NCBI RefSeq assembly: GCF_900156695.1
Contig: NZ_FTOM01000001.1
Span: 62,001-126,000 of the forward strand
From: Phaeovulum vinaykumarii
GTDB taxonomy: Bacteria; Pseudomonadota; Alphaproteobacteria; Rhodobacterales; Rhodobacteraceae
Direction: 5' to 3'
Length of the DNA stretch: 64,000 nt
Position 1 is the first letter of the stretch; each line of letters starts with the position of its first letter. Shown here in pieces: positions 1-8,151 of the stretch. The notes under the pieces are model-generated. The model was not told the origin of the DNA, did no database searches, and saw only the letters and a program-made list of their open reading frames with translations. The translations under genes and the position numbers were made by a program.

Positions 1-74
1 GGCACGGCCATGGCAAGGCCCAGGACCGCGACGAGAAGGCCGGTGACATAGCCGATGGGGCGCAGATCGATCAT
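1..74 (-). CDS. trkH: TrkH-type potassium transporter, N-terminal fragment
   Basis: Only the first 24 codons lie in the window; the gene runs off the left edge. The reverse strand reads MIDLRPIGYVTGLLVAVLGL followed by a hydrophobic run, which resembles the first membrane helix of alphaproteobacterial TrkH, the channel-like membrane subunit of Trk potassium uptake. The gene diverges from pyc, and 158 bp separate the two start codons. The call rests on N-terminal resemblance alone, so another membrane protein is possible. Confidence 0.6.
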   Translation of the reverse strand, partial: MIDLRPIGYVTGLLVAVLGLAMAV

Positions 75-232
75 GCCTCTCTGCTTGCGGCGCGCGCCGG
101 GGCCTGTCAAGCGGTGCAGGCGCCTGCCCGGCCGCCCGGCCTGCGCCCCGCGCTGCGGCGGGGTGCCGCAATAGCCCTTGCACCTGCCGCGCGGCCCCCT
201 ATCCTTCGGCGCGGAAATGACAGGGGGCAGGC

Positions 233-3200
233 ATGTTCAAGAAGATCCTTGTGGCCAACCGCGGCGAGATCGCCATCCGCGTGATGCGTGCTGCCAACGA
301 ACTGGGCAAGAAGACCGTCGCGGTCTATGCCGAGGAAGACAAGCTGGGGCTGCACCGCTTCAAGGCCGACGAGGCCTATCGCATCGGCGAGGGGCTGGGC
401 CCGGTCGCGGCCTATCTCTCGATCCCCGAGATCATCCGCGTGGCCAGGGAATCGGGCGCGGACGCCATCCACCCCGGCTATGGCCTGCTGTCCGAGAACC
501 CCGAATTCGTCGAGGCCTGTACAAATGCCGGGCTGACCTTCATCGGCCCGCGTGCCGAGACCATGCGCGCCCTGGGCGACAAGGCCAGCGCGCGCAAGGT
601 CGCCATCAAGGCCGGGGTGCCGGTCATCCCCGCCACCGAGGTGCTGGGCGATGATTTCGACGCCATCAAGCGCGAGGCCGCCGAGATCGGCTATCCGCTG
701 ATGCTCAAGGCCAGCTGGGGCGGCGGCGGGCGCGGCATGCGCCCCATCCTGGGCCCCGACGAGCTGGTCGAGAAGGTCCGCGAGGGCCGGCGCGAGGCCG
801 AGGCCGCCTTCGGCAACGGCGAGGGCTATCTCGAGAAGATGATCACCCGCGCCCGCCATGTCGAGGTGCAGCTTCTGGGCGACAGCCACGGCGGGCTCTA
901 TCACCTCTTCGAGCGCGACTGCACCGTCCAGCGCCGCAACCAGAAGGTCGTCGAACGCGCCCCCGCCCCCTATCTGACGGACGACCAGCGCGCCGAGGTC
1001 TGCGATCTGGCGCTTCGGATCGGCCGCGCGGTCGGCTATCAGAACGCCGGCACGGTCGAGTTCCTGATGGACATGGACACGGGGCATTTCTACTTCATCG
1101 AGGTCAACCCGCGCGTTCAGGTCGAACATACCGTCACCGAGGAGGTGACCGGCATCGACATCGTGCAGGCCCAGATCCGCATCGCCGAGGGCGCCACCCT
1201 GGCCCAGGCGACCGGCGTCGCCGCGCAGGACGGCGTCACGCTGTCGGGGCATGCGCTGCAATGCCGGGTGACAACCGAGGATCCGCAGAACAACTTCATC
1301 CCCGATTACGGCCGCCTGACCGCCTATCGCAGCGCCACCGGCATGGGCATCCGGCTTGACGGCGGCACCGCCTATGCCGGCGGCGTCATCACCCGCTATT
1401 ACGATTCGCTTCTGGTCAAGGTCACCGCCTGGGCCCAGACCCCCGATCAGGCCATCACCCGCATGGACCGCGCCCTGCGCGAATTCCGCATCCGCGGGGT
1501 GTCGACCAACATCGACTTCGTGATCAACCTGCTCAAGCATCCGACCTTCCTGGACATGAGCTACACGACGAAGTTCATCGACACGACGCCGGGGCTGTTC
1601 CACTTCAAGAAGCGGCGCGACCGGGCGACCAAGATCCTGACCTATATCGCCGACATCACCGTCAACGGCCACCCCGAGACCGCCGGCCGACCCCGTCCCC
1701 CGGCCGAGGCGCGCCCGCCCCGCCCGCCGCAGCCCGCCCGGCGCGACTTGCGGATGGGCACGCGCAACCTGCTGGATACGAAGGGCCCCGAGGCCGTCGC
1801 CGCCTGGATGAAGGCGCAGCAGAAACTGCTGATCACCGACACGACGATGCGCGACGGGCACCAGTCGCTTCTGGCCACGCGGATGCGCTCGATCGACATG
1901 ATCCACGCCACCCCCGCCTATGCCGCCGACCTGCCCGACCTGTTCTCGGTGGAATGCTGGGGCGGGGCCACCTTCGACGTGGCCTATCGCTTCTTGCAGG
2001 AATGCCCCTGGCAGCGGCTGCGCGACATCCGCGCCCGCCTGCCCAACGTGATGACGCAGATGCTGCTGCGCGCCTCGAACGGGGTGGGCTATACCAATTA
2101 CCCCGACAATGTGGTGCGCTTCTTCGTGCATCAGGCGGCCCGGACCGGGGTCGACGTGTTCCGCGTGTTCGACAGCCTCAACTGGGTCGAGAACATGCGC
2201 GTGGCCATGGATGCGGTGATCGAATCCGGCAAGCTCTGCGAGGGGACGATCTGCTACACCGGCGACATCCTCGACCCCGACCGCGCCAAGTATGACCTGA
2301 AATACTACATCGGCATGGCGCGCGACCTCGAGGCCGCGGGCGCCCATGTGCTGGGCCTCAAGGATATGGCGGGCCTGCTCAAGCCGGCCTCGGCGCGGGT
2401 GCTGATCTCGGCGCTCAAGGCGGAAGTGGGCCTGCCGATCCACTTCCACACCCATGACACTTCGGGGATCGCGGGCGCCACGGTGCTGGCGGCGGCCGAT
2501 GCGGGGGTGGATGCGGTCGATGCGGCGATGGATGCGTTTTCGGGCGGCACCTCGCAGCCCTGCCTCGGCTCAATCGTCGAGGCGCTGCGCCACACCAGCC
2601 GCGACACCGGTCTCGACATCGACGCGATCCGGCGGATGTCGAACTATTGGGAGGCCGTGCGCAGCCAGTATCGCGCCTTCGAGAGCGGCCTCGAGGCGCC
2701 GGCCTCCGAGGTCTATCTCCACGAGATGCCCGGCGGCCAGTTCACCAACCTCAAGGCGCAGGCCCGCGCGCTGGGGCTCGAGGAGCGCTGGCACGAGGTC
2801 GCCCGCGCCTATGCCGATGCCAACCGCCTGTTCGGCGATATCGTCAAGGTGACGCCCTCGTCCAAGGTGGTGGGCGACATGGCGCTGATGATGGTGGCAC
2901 AGGGGCTCAGCCCCGAACAGGTGCTCGACCCCGCGGTCGAGGTCGCCTTCCCGGAGTCGGTCGTGGACATGCTGCGCGGCAATCTGGGCCAGCCGCCGGG
3001 CGGGTGGCCCGAGCCGATCGTGCGCAAGGTGCTCAAGGACGAGGCCCCCGGGACCGAGCGTCCCGGCGCCAATCTGCCCGAGGTCGATCTCGAGGCGATG
3101 CGCGCCAAGCTCTCGGACGAGCTCGAGGGCTTCCGCGTCGACGACGAGGATCTGGCCGGTTATCTCATGTATCCCAAGGTGTTCCTTGATTACATGGGGC

Positions 3201-3673
3201 GCCACCGCAGCTATGGCCCGGTGCGCACCCTGCCCACGCGCACCTATCTCTACGGGATGGAACCGGGCGAGGAAATCGCCGCCGAGATCGACCCTGGCAA
3301 GACGCTCGAGATCCGTCTCCAGGCCGTCGGCGAGACCGGCGAGGACGGCGAGGCCAAGGTGTTCTTCGAGCTGAACGGCCAGCCGCGGGTGATCCGCGTG
3401 CCCGACCGCGCGGTCAAGGCCGCGACGGCCGCGCGGCCCAAGGCGGACGCCGGCAACCCCGATCACGTCGGCGCACCGATGCCGGGGGTGGTGGCCTCGG
3501 TCGCGGTGAGCGCGGGGGCCAAGGTCAATCCGGGCGATCTGCTGCTGACCATCGAAGCAATGAAGATGGAAACCGGCATCCACGCCGAACGCAAGGCCAC
3601 CGTGCGCGCGCTCCATGTCCAGCCGGGCCAGCAGATCGACGCCAAGGATCTGCTGATCGAGCTCGAGGGCTGA
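233..3673 (+). CDS. pyc: Pyruvate carboxylase
   Basis: Biotin-dependent enzyme that carboxylates pyruvate to oxaloacetate, an anaplerotic step in the cytoplasm. At 1146 residues it has the full length of single-chain pyruvate carboxylases. Domains in order: biotin carboxylase (about 1-450, starting MFKKILVANRGEIAIRVMRA, with an ATP-grasp glycine-rich loop near KASWGGGGRGM), carboxyltransferase (from about 535, with TTMRDGHQSL and the metal-site HFHTHDTSG), a PYC_OADA linker, and a C-terminal biotinyl domain with EAMKMET, whose lysine at about 1111 is the biotin attachment site. The start follows a purine-rich AGGGGGC ribosome-binding site. A proline-rich linker of about 25 residues (near 480-505) joins the first two domains. 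It stands alone, divergent from the trkH-like gene. Confidence 0.97.
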   Translation: MFKKILVANRGEIAIRVMRAANELGKKTVAVYAEEDKLGLHRFKADEAYRIGEGLGPVAAYLSIPEIIRVARESGADAIHPGYGLLSENPEFVEACTNAGLTFIGPRAETMRALGDKASARKVAIKAGVPVIPATEVLGDDFDAIKREAAEIGYPLMLKASWGGGGRGMRPILGPDELVEKVREGRREAEAAFGNGEGYLEKMITRARHVEVQLLGDSHGGLYHLFERDCTVQRRNQKVVERAPAPYLTDDQRAEVCDLALRIGRAVGYQNAGTVEFLMDMDTGHFYFIEVNPRVQVEHTVTEEVTGIDIVQAQIRIAEGATLAQATGVAAQDGVTLSGHALQCRVTTEDPQNNFIPDYGRLTAYRSATGMGIRLDGGTAYAGGVITRYYDSLLVKVTAWAQTPDQAITRMDRALREFRIRGVSTNIDFVINLLKHPTFLDMSYTTKFIDTTPGLFHFKKRRDRATKILTYIADITVNGHPETAGRPRPPAEARPPRPPQPARRDLRMGTRNLLDTKGPEAVAAWMKAQQKLLITDTTMRDGHQSLLATRMRSIDMIHATPAYAADLPDLFSVECWGGATFDVAYRFLQECPWQRLRDIRARLPNVMTQMLLRASNGVGYTNYPDNVVRFFVHQAARTGVDVFRVFDSLNWVENMRVAMDAVIESGKLCEGTICYTGDILDPDRAKYDLKYYIGMARDLEAAGAHVLGLKDMAGLLKPASARVLISALKAEVGLPIHFHTHDTSGIAGATVLAAADAGVDAVDAAMDAFSGGTSQPCLGSIVEALRHTSRDTGLDIDAIRRMSNYWEAVRSQYRAFESGLEAPASEVYLHEMPGGQFTNLKAQARALGLEERWHEVARAYADANRLFGDIVKVTPSSKVVGDMALMMVAQGLSPEQVLDPAVEVAFPESVVDMLRGNLGQPPGGWPEPIVRKVLKDEAPGTERPGANLPEVDLEAMRAKLSDELEGFRVDDEDLAGYLMYPKVFLDYMGRHRSYGPVRTLPTRTYLYGMEPGEEIAAEIDPGKTLEIRLQAVGETGEDGEAKVFFELNGQPRVIRVPDRAVKAATAARPKADAGNPDHVGAPMPGVVASVAVSAGAKVNPGDLLLTIEAMKMETGIHAERKATVRALHVQPGQQIDAKDLLIELEG

Positions 3674-3802
3674 CCCCCCGCGGCGCGACGCCGATCAGGG
3701 ACGCATCGGGACGCATCGAGGGGGGGGGGCATATCGGGGCGCCCCGCCTCCCGCACGACGCCCCGCCCTGTCCAAGGCGCCGGGGCCCGCACCCGCGGGC
3801 CC

Positions 3803-3837
3803 GCCGGGCGCGGGGTCTCGATGGCCCCGCGCCCGGC
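3803..3837. repeat. 35-bp palindrome, 15-bp stem with TCGAT loop (copy 1)
   Basis: Arms 3803-3817 and 3823-3837 pair over all 15 positions (one G-T wobble) around the loop TCGAT; the bases just outside do not pair. It lies between pyc and the TerB-like gene, with no T-run after it, so it does not look like an ordinary intrinsic terminator. The same design, with a different stem sequence, recurs at 9516-9550, 9551-9585 and 43404-43438. Confidence 0.75.
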
Positions 3838-3928
3838 CGCCCCCTTCGGCGTCCCGGCCGCCACACGCCGACCCGCTCACGGGCTTTTTCCCTTTTCACA
3901 TCCCCGCCGCGGGCCTAACTTGCGCCCC

Positions 3929-4381
3929 ATGTTCGGACATCTTCTCGACCTCATTCTCGGCCCGACCGACACCACGGGCCTTGCCCGCCCCGACGCCGAG
4001 GTGGCGCTGGCCGCCCTTCTGGTGCGCGTCGCGCGCGCCGACGGCTTTTATGACGACAGCGAGAAGACCCGGATCGAGCGCCTTCTGGCCCGCCGCCAGG
4101 GCCTGTCGGCCGAGGATGCGCGGGCCTTGCGCGAAACCGCCGAGGGCGTCGAGGCCGAAGCGCCCGACACCGTGCGCTTCACCCGCGCGCTCAAGGACCG
4201 CATCGCCTACGAGGACCGCACGCAGGTGATCGAGGCGCTGTGGGAGATCGCGCTGGCCGATGGCGCGCGTTCGGCCGACGAGGATGCGCTGATCCGGCTG
4301 GCGGCCCCGCTTCTGGGGGTGTCGGACCGCGACTCCGGGCTGGCGCGCCAGCGCGTGGCCCGGCGCCTCGCGGAAGGATAG
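3929..4381 (+). CDS. TerB-like tellurite-resistance family protein
   Basis: A 150-residue, all-helical, acidic, soluble protein starting MFGHLLDLILGPTDTTG. Its core (AALLVRVARADGFYDDSEKTRI, then ALWEIALADGARSADEDALIRL) shows the two repeated acidic helix-loop elements of the TerB/DjlA N-terminal superfamily, which is thought to bind metal ions. TerB-like proteins of this kind are common in Rhodobacterales without any tellurite operon, so a tellurite role should not be assumed. There is no signal peptide. The ORF can be extended upstream, but the ATG at 3929 matches the family's N-terminus. It lies between pyc and the ABC operon and is probably transcribed alone. Confidence 0.8.
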   Translation: MFGHLLDLILGPTDTTGLARPDAEVALAALLVRVARADGFYDDSEKTRIERLLARRQGLSAEDARALRETAEGVEAEAPDTVRFTRALKDRIAYEDRTQVIEALWEIALADGARSADEDALIRLAAPLLGVSDRDSGLARQRVARRLAEG

Positions 4382-4634
4382 CCGCGCCTCCCCGCGCGCA
4401 ACTGCACCGCGCATGCCGCCCCGCCACGGCTGCCTCTCGGGCAGGCATCTGCCCGGCCGGGCGCGCTTTTCCCCGCCGCGGCATCACGACCCCGTTGCAT
4501 TCGCCCCGAAAATCGCGCCCAATGCCGACCGGTTTCCACGATCCGAGCCCACAATCCGAGCCCAGAATCCGAGCCTTGCCTTGACCCATACCGCCCCCCA
4601 GACGCGCGCCGACACCGGGACATTCCCCGAAGCC

Positions 4635-5411
4635 ATGCAAACGGAACCGCCCGTCATCGAAATCACCGATCTCCACAAGAGCTTCGGGTCGCTCGAGGTG
4701 CTGCGGGGGGTGTCGATCCGGGCCTTGCGCGGGCAGGTGGTCAGCCTGATCGGCTCGTCGGGGTCGGGCAAATCCACCATCCTGCGCTGCGCCAACCTGC
4801 TTGAGGACAGCCAGTCGGGCGAGATCCTCTTCGAAGGCGAGCCCGTCGCCTGGCGCGGCCAGGGCATCGCGCGCCAGCCCGCCGACCGCGCGCAGGTCCG
4901 GCGGCTGCGCACCAACCTGTCGATGGTGTTCCAGCAATTCAACCTCTGGTCGCACATGACCATCTTGCAAAATGTCATGGAAGCCCCGGTCACCGTGCTG
5001 GGCCAGCCCGCCGCCGAGGTCGAGGCCCGCGCCCGCGCGCTGCTCGACAAGGTCGGCATCGGCGCCAAGGCCGAGGCCTGGCCGGCCGAGCTGTCGGGCG
5101 GCCAGCAGCAGCGCGCCGCCATCGCCCGCGCGCTGTGCATGGAGCCGCGCGCGCTCCTGCTCGACGAGCCGACCTCCGCGCTCGATCCCGAATTGCAACA
5201 GGAGGTGGTCAAGGTCATCAAGGATCTGGCCGCCGAGCACCGCACCATGATCCTTGTCACCCATGACATGCGCCTGGCGGCGGATGTCTCGGACCATGTC
5301 GTCTTCCTGCATCAGGGCCGGATCGAGGAACAAGGCCCGCCCGAGCAGGTCTTCGGCGATCCGCGCACCGAACGGCTGCGCGGCTTTTTGTCGGCCACCG
5401 TGGCCGCCTGA
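4635..5411 (+). CDS. Polar amino acid ABC transporter ATP-binding protein (HisP/GlnQ type)
   Basis: A 258-residue ATPase that powers the importer encoded by the next three genes. It has the Walker A motif GSSGSGKST, a Q-loop in FQQFNLW, the signature ELSGGQQQRAAIARAL, Walker B LLLDEPTSALD and the switch histidine in LVTHDM. The sequence QFNLWSHMT after the Q-loop is typical of the HisP/OccP/ArgT-associated group for basic amino acids and opines. The ATG at 4635 is preferred over upstream in-frame starts because family members begin a few residues before the first beta-strand. It is the first gene of a five-gene operon. Confidence 0.93.
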   Translation: MQTEPPVIEITDLHKSFGSLEVLRGVSIRALRGQVVSLIGSSGSGKSTILRCANLLEDSQSGEILFEGEPVAWRGQGIARQPADRAQVRRLRTNLSMVFQQFNLWSHMTILQNVMEAPVTVLGQPAAEVEARARALLDKVGIGAKAEAWPAELSGGQQQRAAIARALCMEPRALLLDEPTSALDPELQQEVVKVIKDLAAEHRTMILVTHDMRLAADVSDHVVFLHQGRIEEQGPPEQVFGDPRTERLRGFLSATVAA

Positions 5412-5443
5412 AACCAAGAAGCAAATCAACCGGGAGCAATCGA

Positions 5444-6166
5444 ATGAAGAAGCTGATCCTGACCACGGCTCTGGCCCTGTCCGTCGCGGGCTGGGCGCAG
5501 GCAGGCGACGTGGTGCGTCTGGGCACCGAGGGCGCCTATCCTCCCTACAACTTCATCAACGACGCCGGCGAGGTCGACGGCTACGAGCGCGAGCTGGGCG
5601 ACGAGATCTGCAAGCGCGCCGGGCTGACCTGTGAATGGGTCGTCAACGACTGGGATACGATCATCCCGAACCTGGTGTCGGGCAATTATGACGCGATCAT
5701 CGCCGGGATGAGCATCACCGACGAGCGCAAGCAGACGATCGACTTCACCCAGAACTACATCCCGCCGGCGGCAAGCGCCTATATGTCTGTCACCGAAGAC
5801 GCCGATCTGTCGGGCGTGGTCTCGGCGCAGACCGGCACCATCCAGGCCGAATACGTGGCCCAGTCGGGCGCGACCCTGGCCGAGTTTGCCACGCTCGACG
5901 ACACCGTGGCCGCGGTCAAGAACGGCGAGGCCGACGCGGCCTTTGCCGACAAGGACGCGCTGGCCCCCTTCGTCGACGAATCGAACGGCGAATTCATGTG
6001 GGTCGGCGAGGATATCGCCCTGGGCGGCGGCGTCGGCATGGGCATGCGCAAATCCGACACCGAACTGCGCGCCAAGATCGACGCGGTCATCACCGAGATG
6101 AAGGCCGACGGCACGATCAACGCCATGCTGGTCAAGTGGTTCGGCGAAGGCACCGCCACCTACTGA
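5444..6166 (+). CDS. Periplasmic amino acid/amine-binding protein
   Basis: A 240-residue solute-binding protein of the family-3 (HisJ/ArgT/GlnH) fold that delivers ligand to the permease pair downstream. Residues 1-20 (MKKLILTTALALSVAGWAQA) form a Sec signal peptide, with cleavage expected after AQA. The ligand-pocket sequence GTEGAYPPYNFIN and the core GMSITDERKQTIDFT are family hallmarks. A GGGAG-like ribosome-binding site precedes the start, 32 bp after the ATPase gene. Ligand cannot be read from sequence; lysine/arginine/ornithine, an opine or a polyamine-like amine are candidates. A stable stem-loop follows the stop codon. Confidence 0.92.
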   Translation: MKKLILTTALALSVAGWAQAGDVVRLGTEGAYPPYNFINDAGEVDGYERELGDEICKRAGLTCEWVVNDWDTIIPNLVSGNYDAIIAGMSITDERKQTIDFTQNYIPPAASAYMSVTEDADLSGVVSAQTGTIQAEYVAQSGATLAEFATLDDTVAAVKNGEADAAFADKDALAPFVDESNGEFMWVGEDIALGGGVGMGMRKSDTELRAKIDAVITEMKADGTINAMLVKWFGEGTATY

Positions 6167-6177
6167 GACCCGACCCG

Positions 6178-6208
6178 GCCGTTCCCGGCGCACCGCGCGG
6201 GGAACGGC
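6178..6208 (+). promoter_or_regulatory. Stem-loop after the binding-protein gene
   Basis: GCCGTTCCC at 6178-6186 pairs perfectly with GGGAACGGC at 6200-6208. It sits 12 bp after the binding-protein stop and inside the operon, with no T-run. Such hairpins often protect the upstream mRNA or damp expression of the membrane genes relative to the binding protein; that role is inferred here. Confidence 0.55.
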
Positions 6209-6433
6209 AACCGGGCGGCCCCGTGCCGCCCCCGCCTGCCCCGCCGCCGCCCCGCCTGCCTCGCTGTCAGGCCCATGGGCCATGACGGGGCCGGCGCGCC
6301 CCGAGGAAGCGCAGATGACACGTCCCAGCCCCGCCCCATCCATCCCGATGGCGTCGCCCGCCCCGATGGCCCGGTTCCGCATGGCCCCCGCCCCCGGCAT
6401 CACCGCCCCCGACGTCACCACCGAGGCGGGCCG

Positions 6434-7321
6434 ATGACGGCTGGCACCTGCGCCGATCCCGCCACGCTCGAGGGGCTGGCCTGGCTGGGCTGCTACCTGA
6501 GCACCGGCAAGCACATGATGTTCTATGCCTCCTTCGGGACGGTGCTGGCGCTTCTGGCGATCACGGCGCCGCTGGCCCTGGCCTTGGGCTTTCTGGGGGC
6601 TTTGGCCAGCCGGGCGCGCCTGCTGCCGCTGCGCATCATCGGCAAGACCTACACGGCGATGGTGCGCGGCGTGCCCGACATCGTCTTCTTTCTCTTCGTG
6701 CCGATCGCGCTCGATCAGGGGCTTGAATATCTGCGCCACCGCATCAAATGCCCCGACTGGACCGAGCCCGTCCGCCGCGGCGCCGATTTCGTGGTCTGCC
6801 CCGCGGCCAAGCTGCCGCTGTCGAGCACGCCGCAGATCTGGCACGAGGCCTATGGCTTTGCGCTGGCGGTCGCGGCCTTTGCCGTGGTCTTCGGCGCCTT
6901 TGCCGCCAACGTGCTGGCCGGGGCCATGAACGCGGTCCCGCGCGCCCAGCTCGAGACCGCCGAGGCCTATGGCATGACCCAGCGCCAGATCACCCGGCGC
7001 ATCCTGATCCCGCAGATGTGGACCTATGCGCTGCCCGGTCTGGGCAATCTGTGGATGATCCTGATCAAGGCCACGCCGCTTCTGTTCCTGCTCGGGGTCG
7101 AGGACATCGTCTACTGGGCGCGCGAACTGGGCTCGGCCAAGACCTCGGCCTATTCCTTCCCCCACCCCGACTGGCGGGTGTGGTATTTCCTGGCGCTGCT
7201 GCTGTTCTATCTGGGCATGACCAAGCTCTCCGAGGTGCTGATTTCGCGGATGACGGCCAGCCTTGCGCGCGGACAGGCGACGCTGGGCGGCGAGGCCCGC
7301 AGGAAGGCGGCGGGCGCATGA
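6434..7321 (+). CDS. Polar amino acid ABC transporter permease (first of pair)
   Basis: A 295-residue inner-membrane permease of the HisQ/HisM family with about five hydrophobic segments and the ATPase-contacting EAA loop (ETAEAYGMTQRQITRRILIP). It has an unusually long loop around residues 95-135 (KCPDWTEPVRRGADFVVCPA region), with two cysteines, between early helices. I chose the ATG at 6434, preceded by GAGG, over the far upstream in-frame ATG at 6275, because the added 53 residues are low-complexity proline-rich sequence. It overlaps the next permease by ATGA, indicating translational coupling and a heterodimeric channel. Confidence 0.9.
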   Translation: MTAGTCADPATLEGLAWLGCYLSTGKHMMFYASFGTVLALLAITAPLALALGFLGALASRARLLPLRIIGKTYTAMVRGVPDIVFFLFVPIALDQGLEYLRHRIKCPDWTEPVRRGADFVVCPAAKLPLSSTPQIWHEAYGFALAVAAFAVVFGAFAANVLAGAMNAVPRAQLETAEAYGMTQRQITRRILIPQMWTYALPGLGNLWMILIKATPLLFLLGVEDIVYWARELGSAKTSAYSFPHPDWRVWYFLALLLFYLGMTKLSEVLISRMTASLARGQATLGGEARRKAAGA

Positions 7322-8148
7322 GCAGCTGTCTGGAGACCGTCCACGACTACGGCCTGCGCGCGCTGGGGATCGGCGAACGCATCCTGCCCAAGACCGACAT
7401 CACCTTGTGCGAGCAGGTGACGCTGATCGGATCGGGCATGCTGTGGAACATCTATTTCGGGGTGCTGGCGCTGGCGGCGGGGTTCTTCTTTGCCAATGCG
7501 CTGGCCATGGCCAAGGCCGCGCGGTCGCCCTGGCTGCGCCGCCCGGCCGAGCTGTTCATCTTCGTCTTCCGCGGCTCGCCGCTCTTCATCCAGTTCTTCC
7601 TGGCCTACGAGGCGCTGGTGCTGCTGCCGCGCTCGGGCATCGAGTTCTGGGGGCTGACGCTCGAGACCTCGTGGCTGACGCGGGCCTGGGCGGGGGCGCT
7701 GATCGTTCTGTTTCTCAACACCTCGGCCTATTCGGCCGAGATCTTTCACGGCGCGCTGATGAGCGTGCCGCGCGGCGATATCGAGGCCGCCAAGGCCTAT
7801 GGCATCACCGGCTGGTCGCGGTTCCGCCGCATCTTGTGGCCGACCATGCTGCGGCTGGCCTGGCCGGCCTATACCAACGAGGCCATCTTCCTGTTCCACG
7901 CCACGACGCTGGTGTTCTTTTCCGGCTTTCCGGCCTATCGCCAGAAGGGCGATGCGCTCTATTACGCCTCGTATTTCGCGGAAAAGACCTTCAACCCGTT
8001 CATTTCCTATCCGATCGTGGCGGGGTATTTCGTGGTGTTGACGCTGGCCGTCATCGCGCTGTTCGGATGGGTCAACCGGCGCCTGAACCGCCATCTGCCG
8101 GGGGCACGGCGTCCCCGGCTGCGGATCAGGCCGCAGATCATCAGGTGA
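7318..8148 (+). CDS. Polar amino acid ABC transporter permease (second of pair)
   Basis: A 276-residue inner-membrane permease, partner of the preceding one. It contains the EAA loop (AAKAYGITGWSRFRRILWP) and several transmembrane helices, including the stretch around GMLWNIYFGVLALAAGFFFA. The sequence FVFRGSPLFIQFF is a conserved early-helix feature of HisM/ArtM-like permeases. The ATG at 7318 overlaps the upstream stop codon (ATGA). The C-terminus is short and basic. It is followed after 3 bp by the glutamine-synthetase-family gene, so all five genes probably share one transcript. Confidence 0.9.
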   Translation: MSSCLETVHDYGLRALGIGERILPKTDITLCEQVTLIGSGMLWNIYFGVLALAAGFFFANALAMAKAARSPWLRRPAELFIFVFRGSPLFIQFFLAYEALVLLPRSGIEFWGLTLETSWLTRAWAGALIVLFLNTSAYSAEIFHGALMSVPRGDIEAAKAYGITGWSRFRRILWPTMLRLAWPAYTNEAIFLFHATTLVFFSGFPAYRQKGDALYYASYFAEKTFNPFISYPIVAGYFVVLTLAVIALFGWVNRRLNRHLPGARRPRLRIRPQIIR

Positions 8149-8151
8149 GAC

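Noticed and set aside
107-2455. 782-codon minus-strand open frame antisense to pyc
   Set aside because: It is a high-GC shadow frame rich in Gly/Ala/Arg/His with no family resemblance; pyc on the plus strand is certain.
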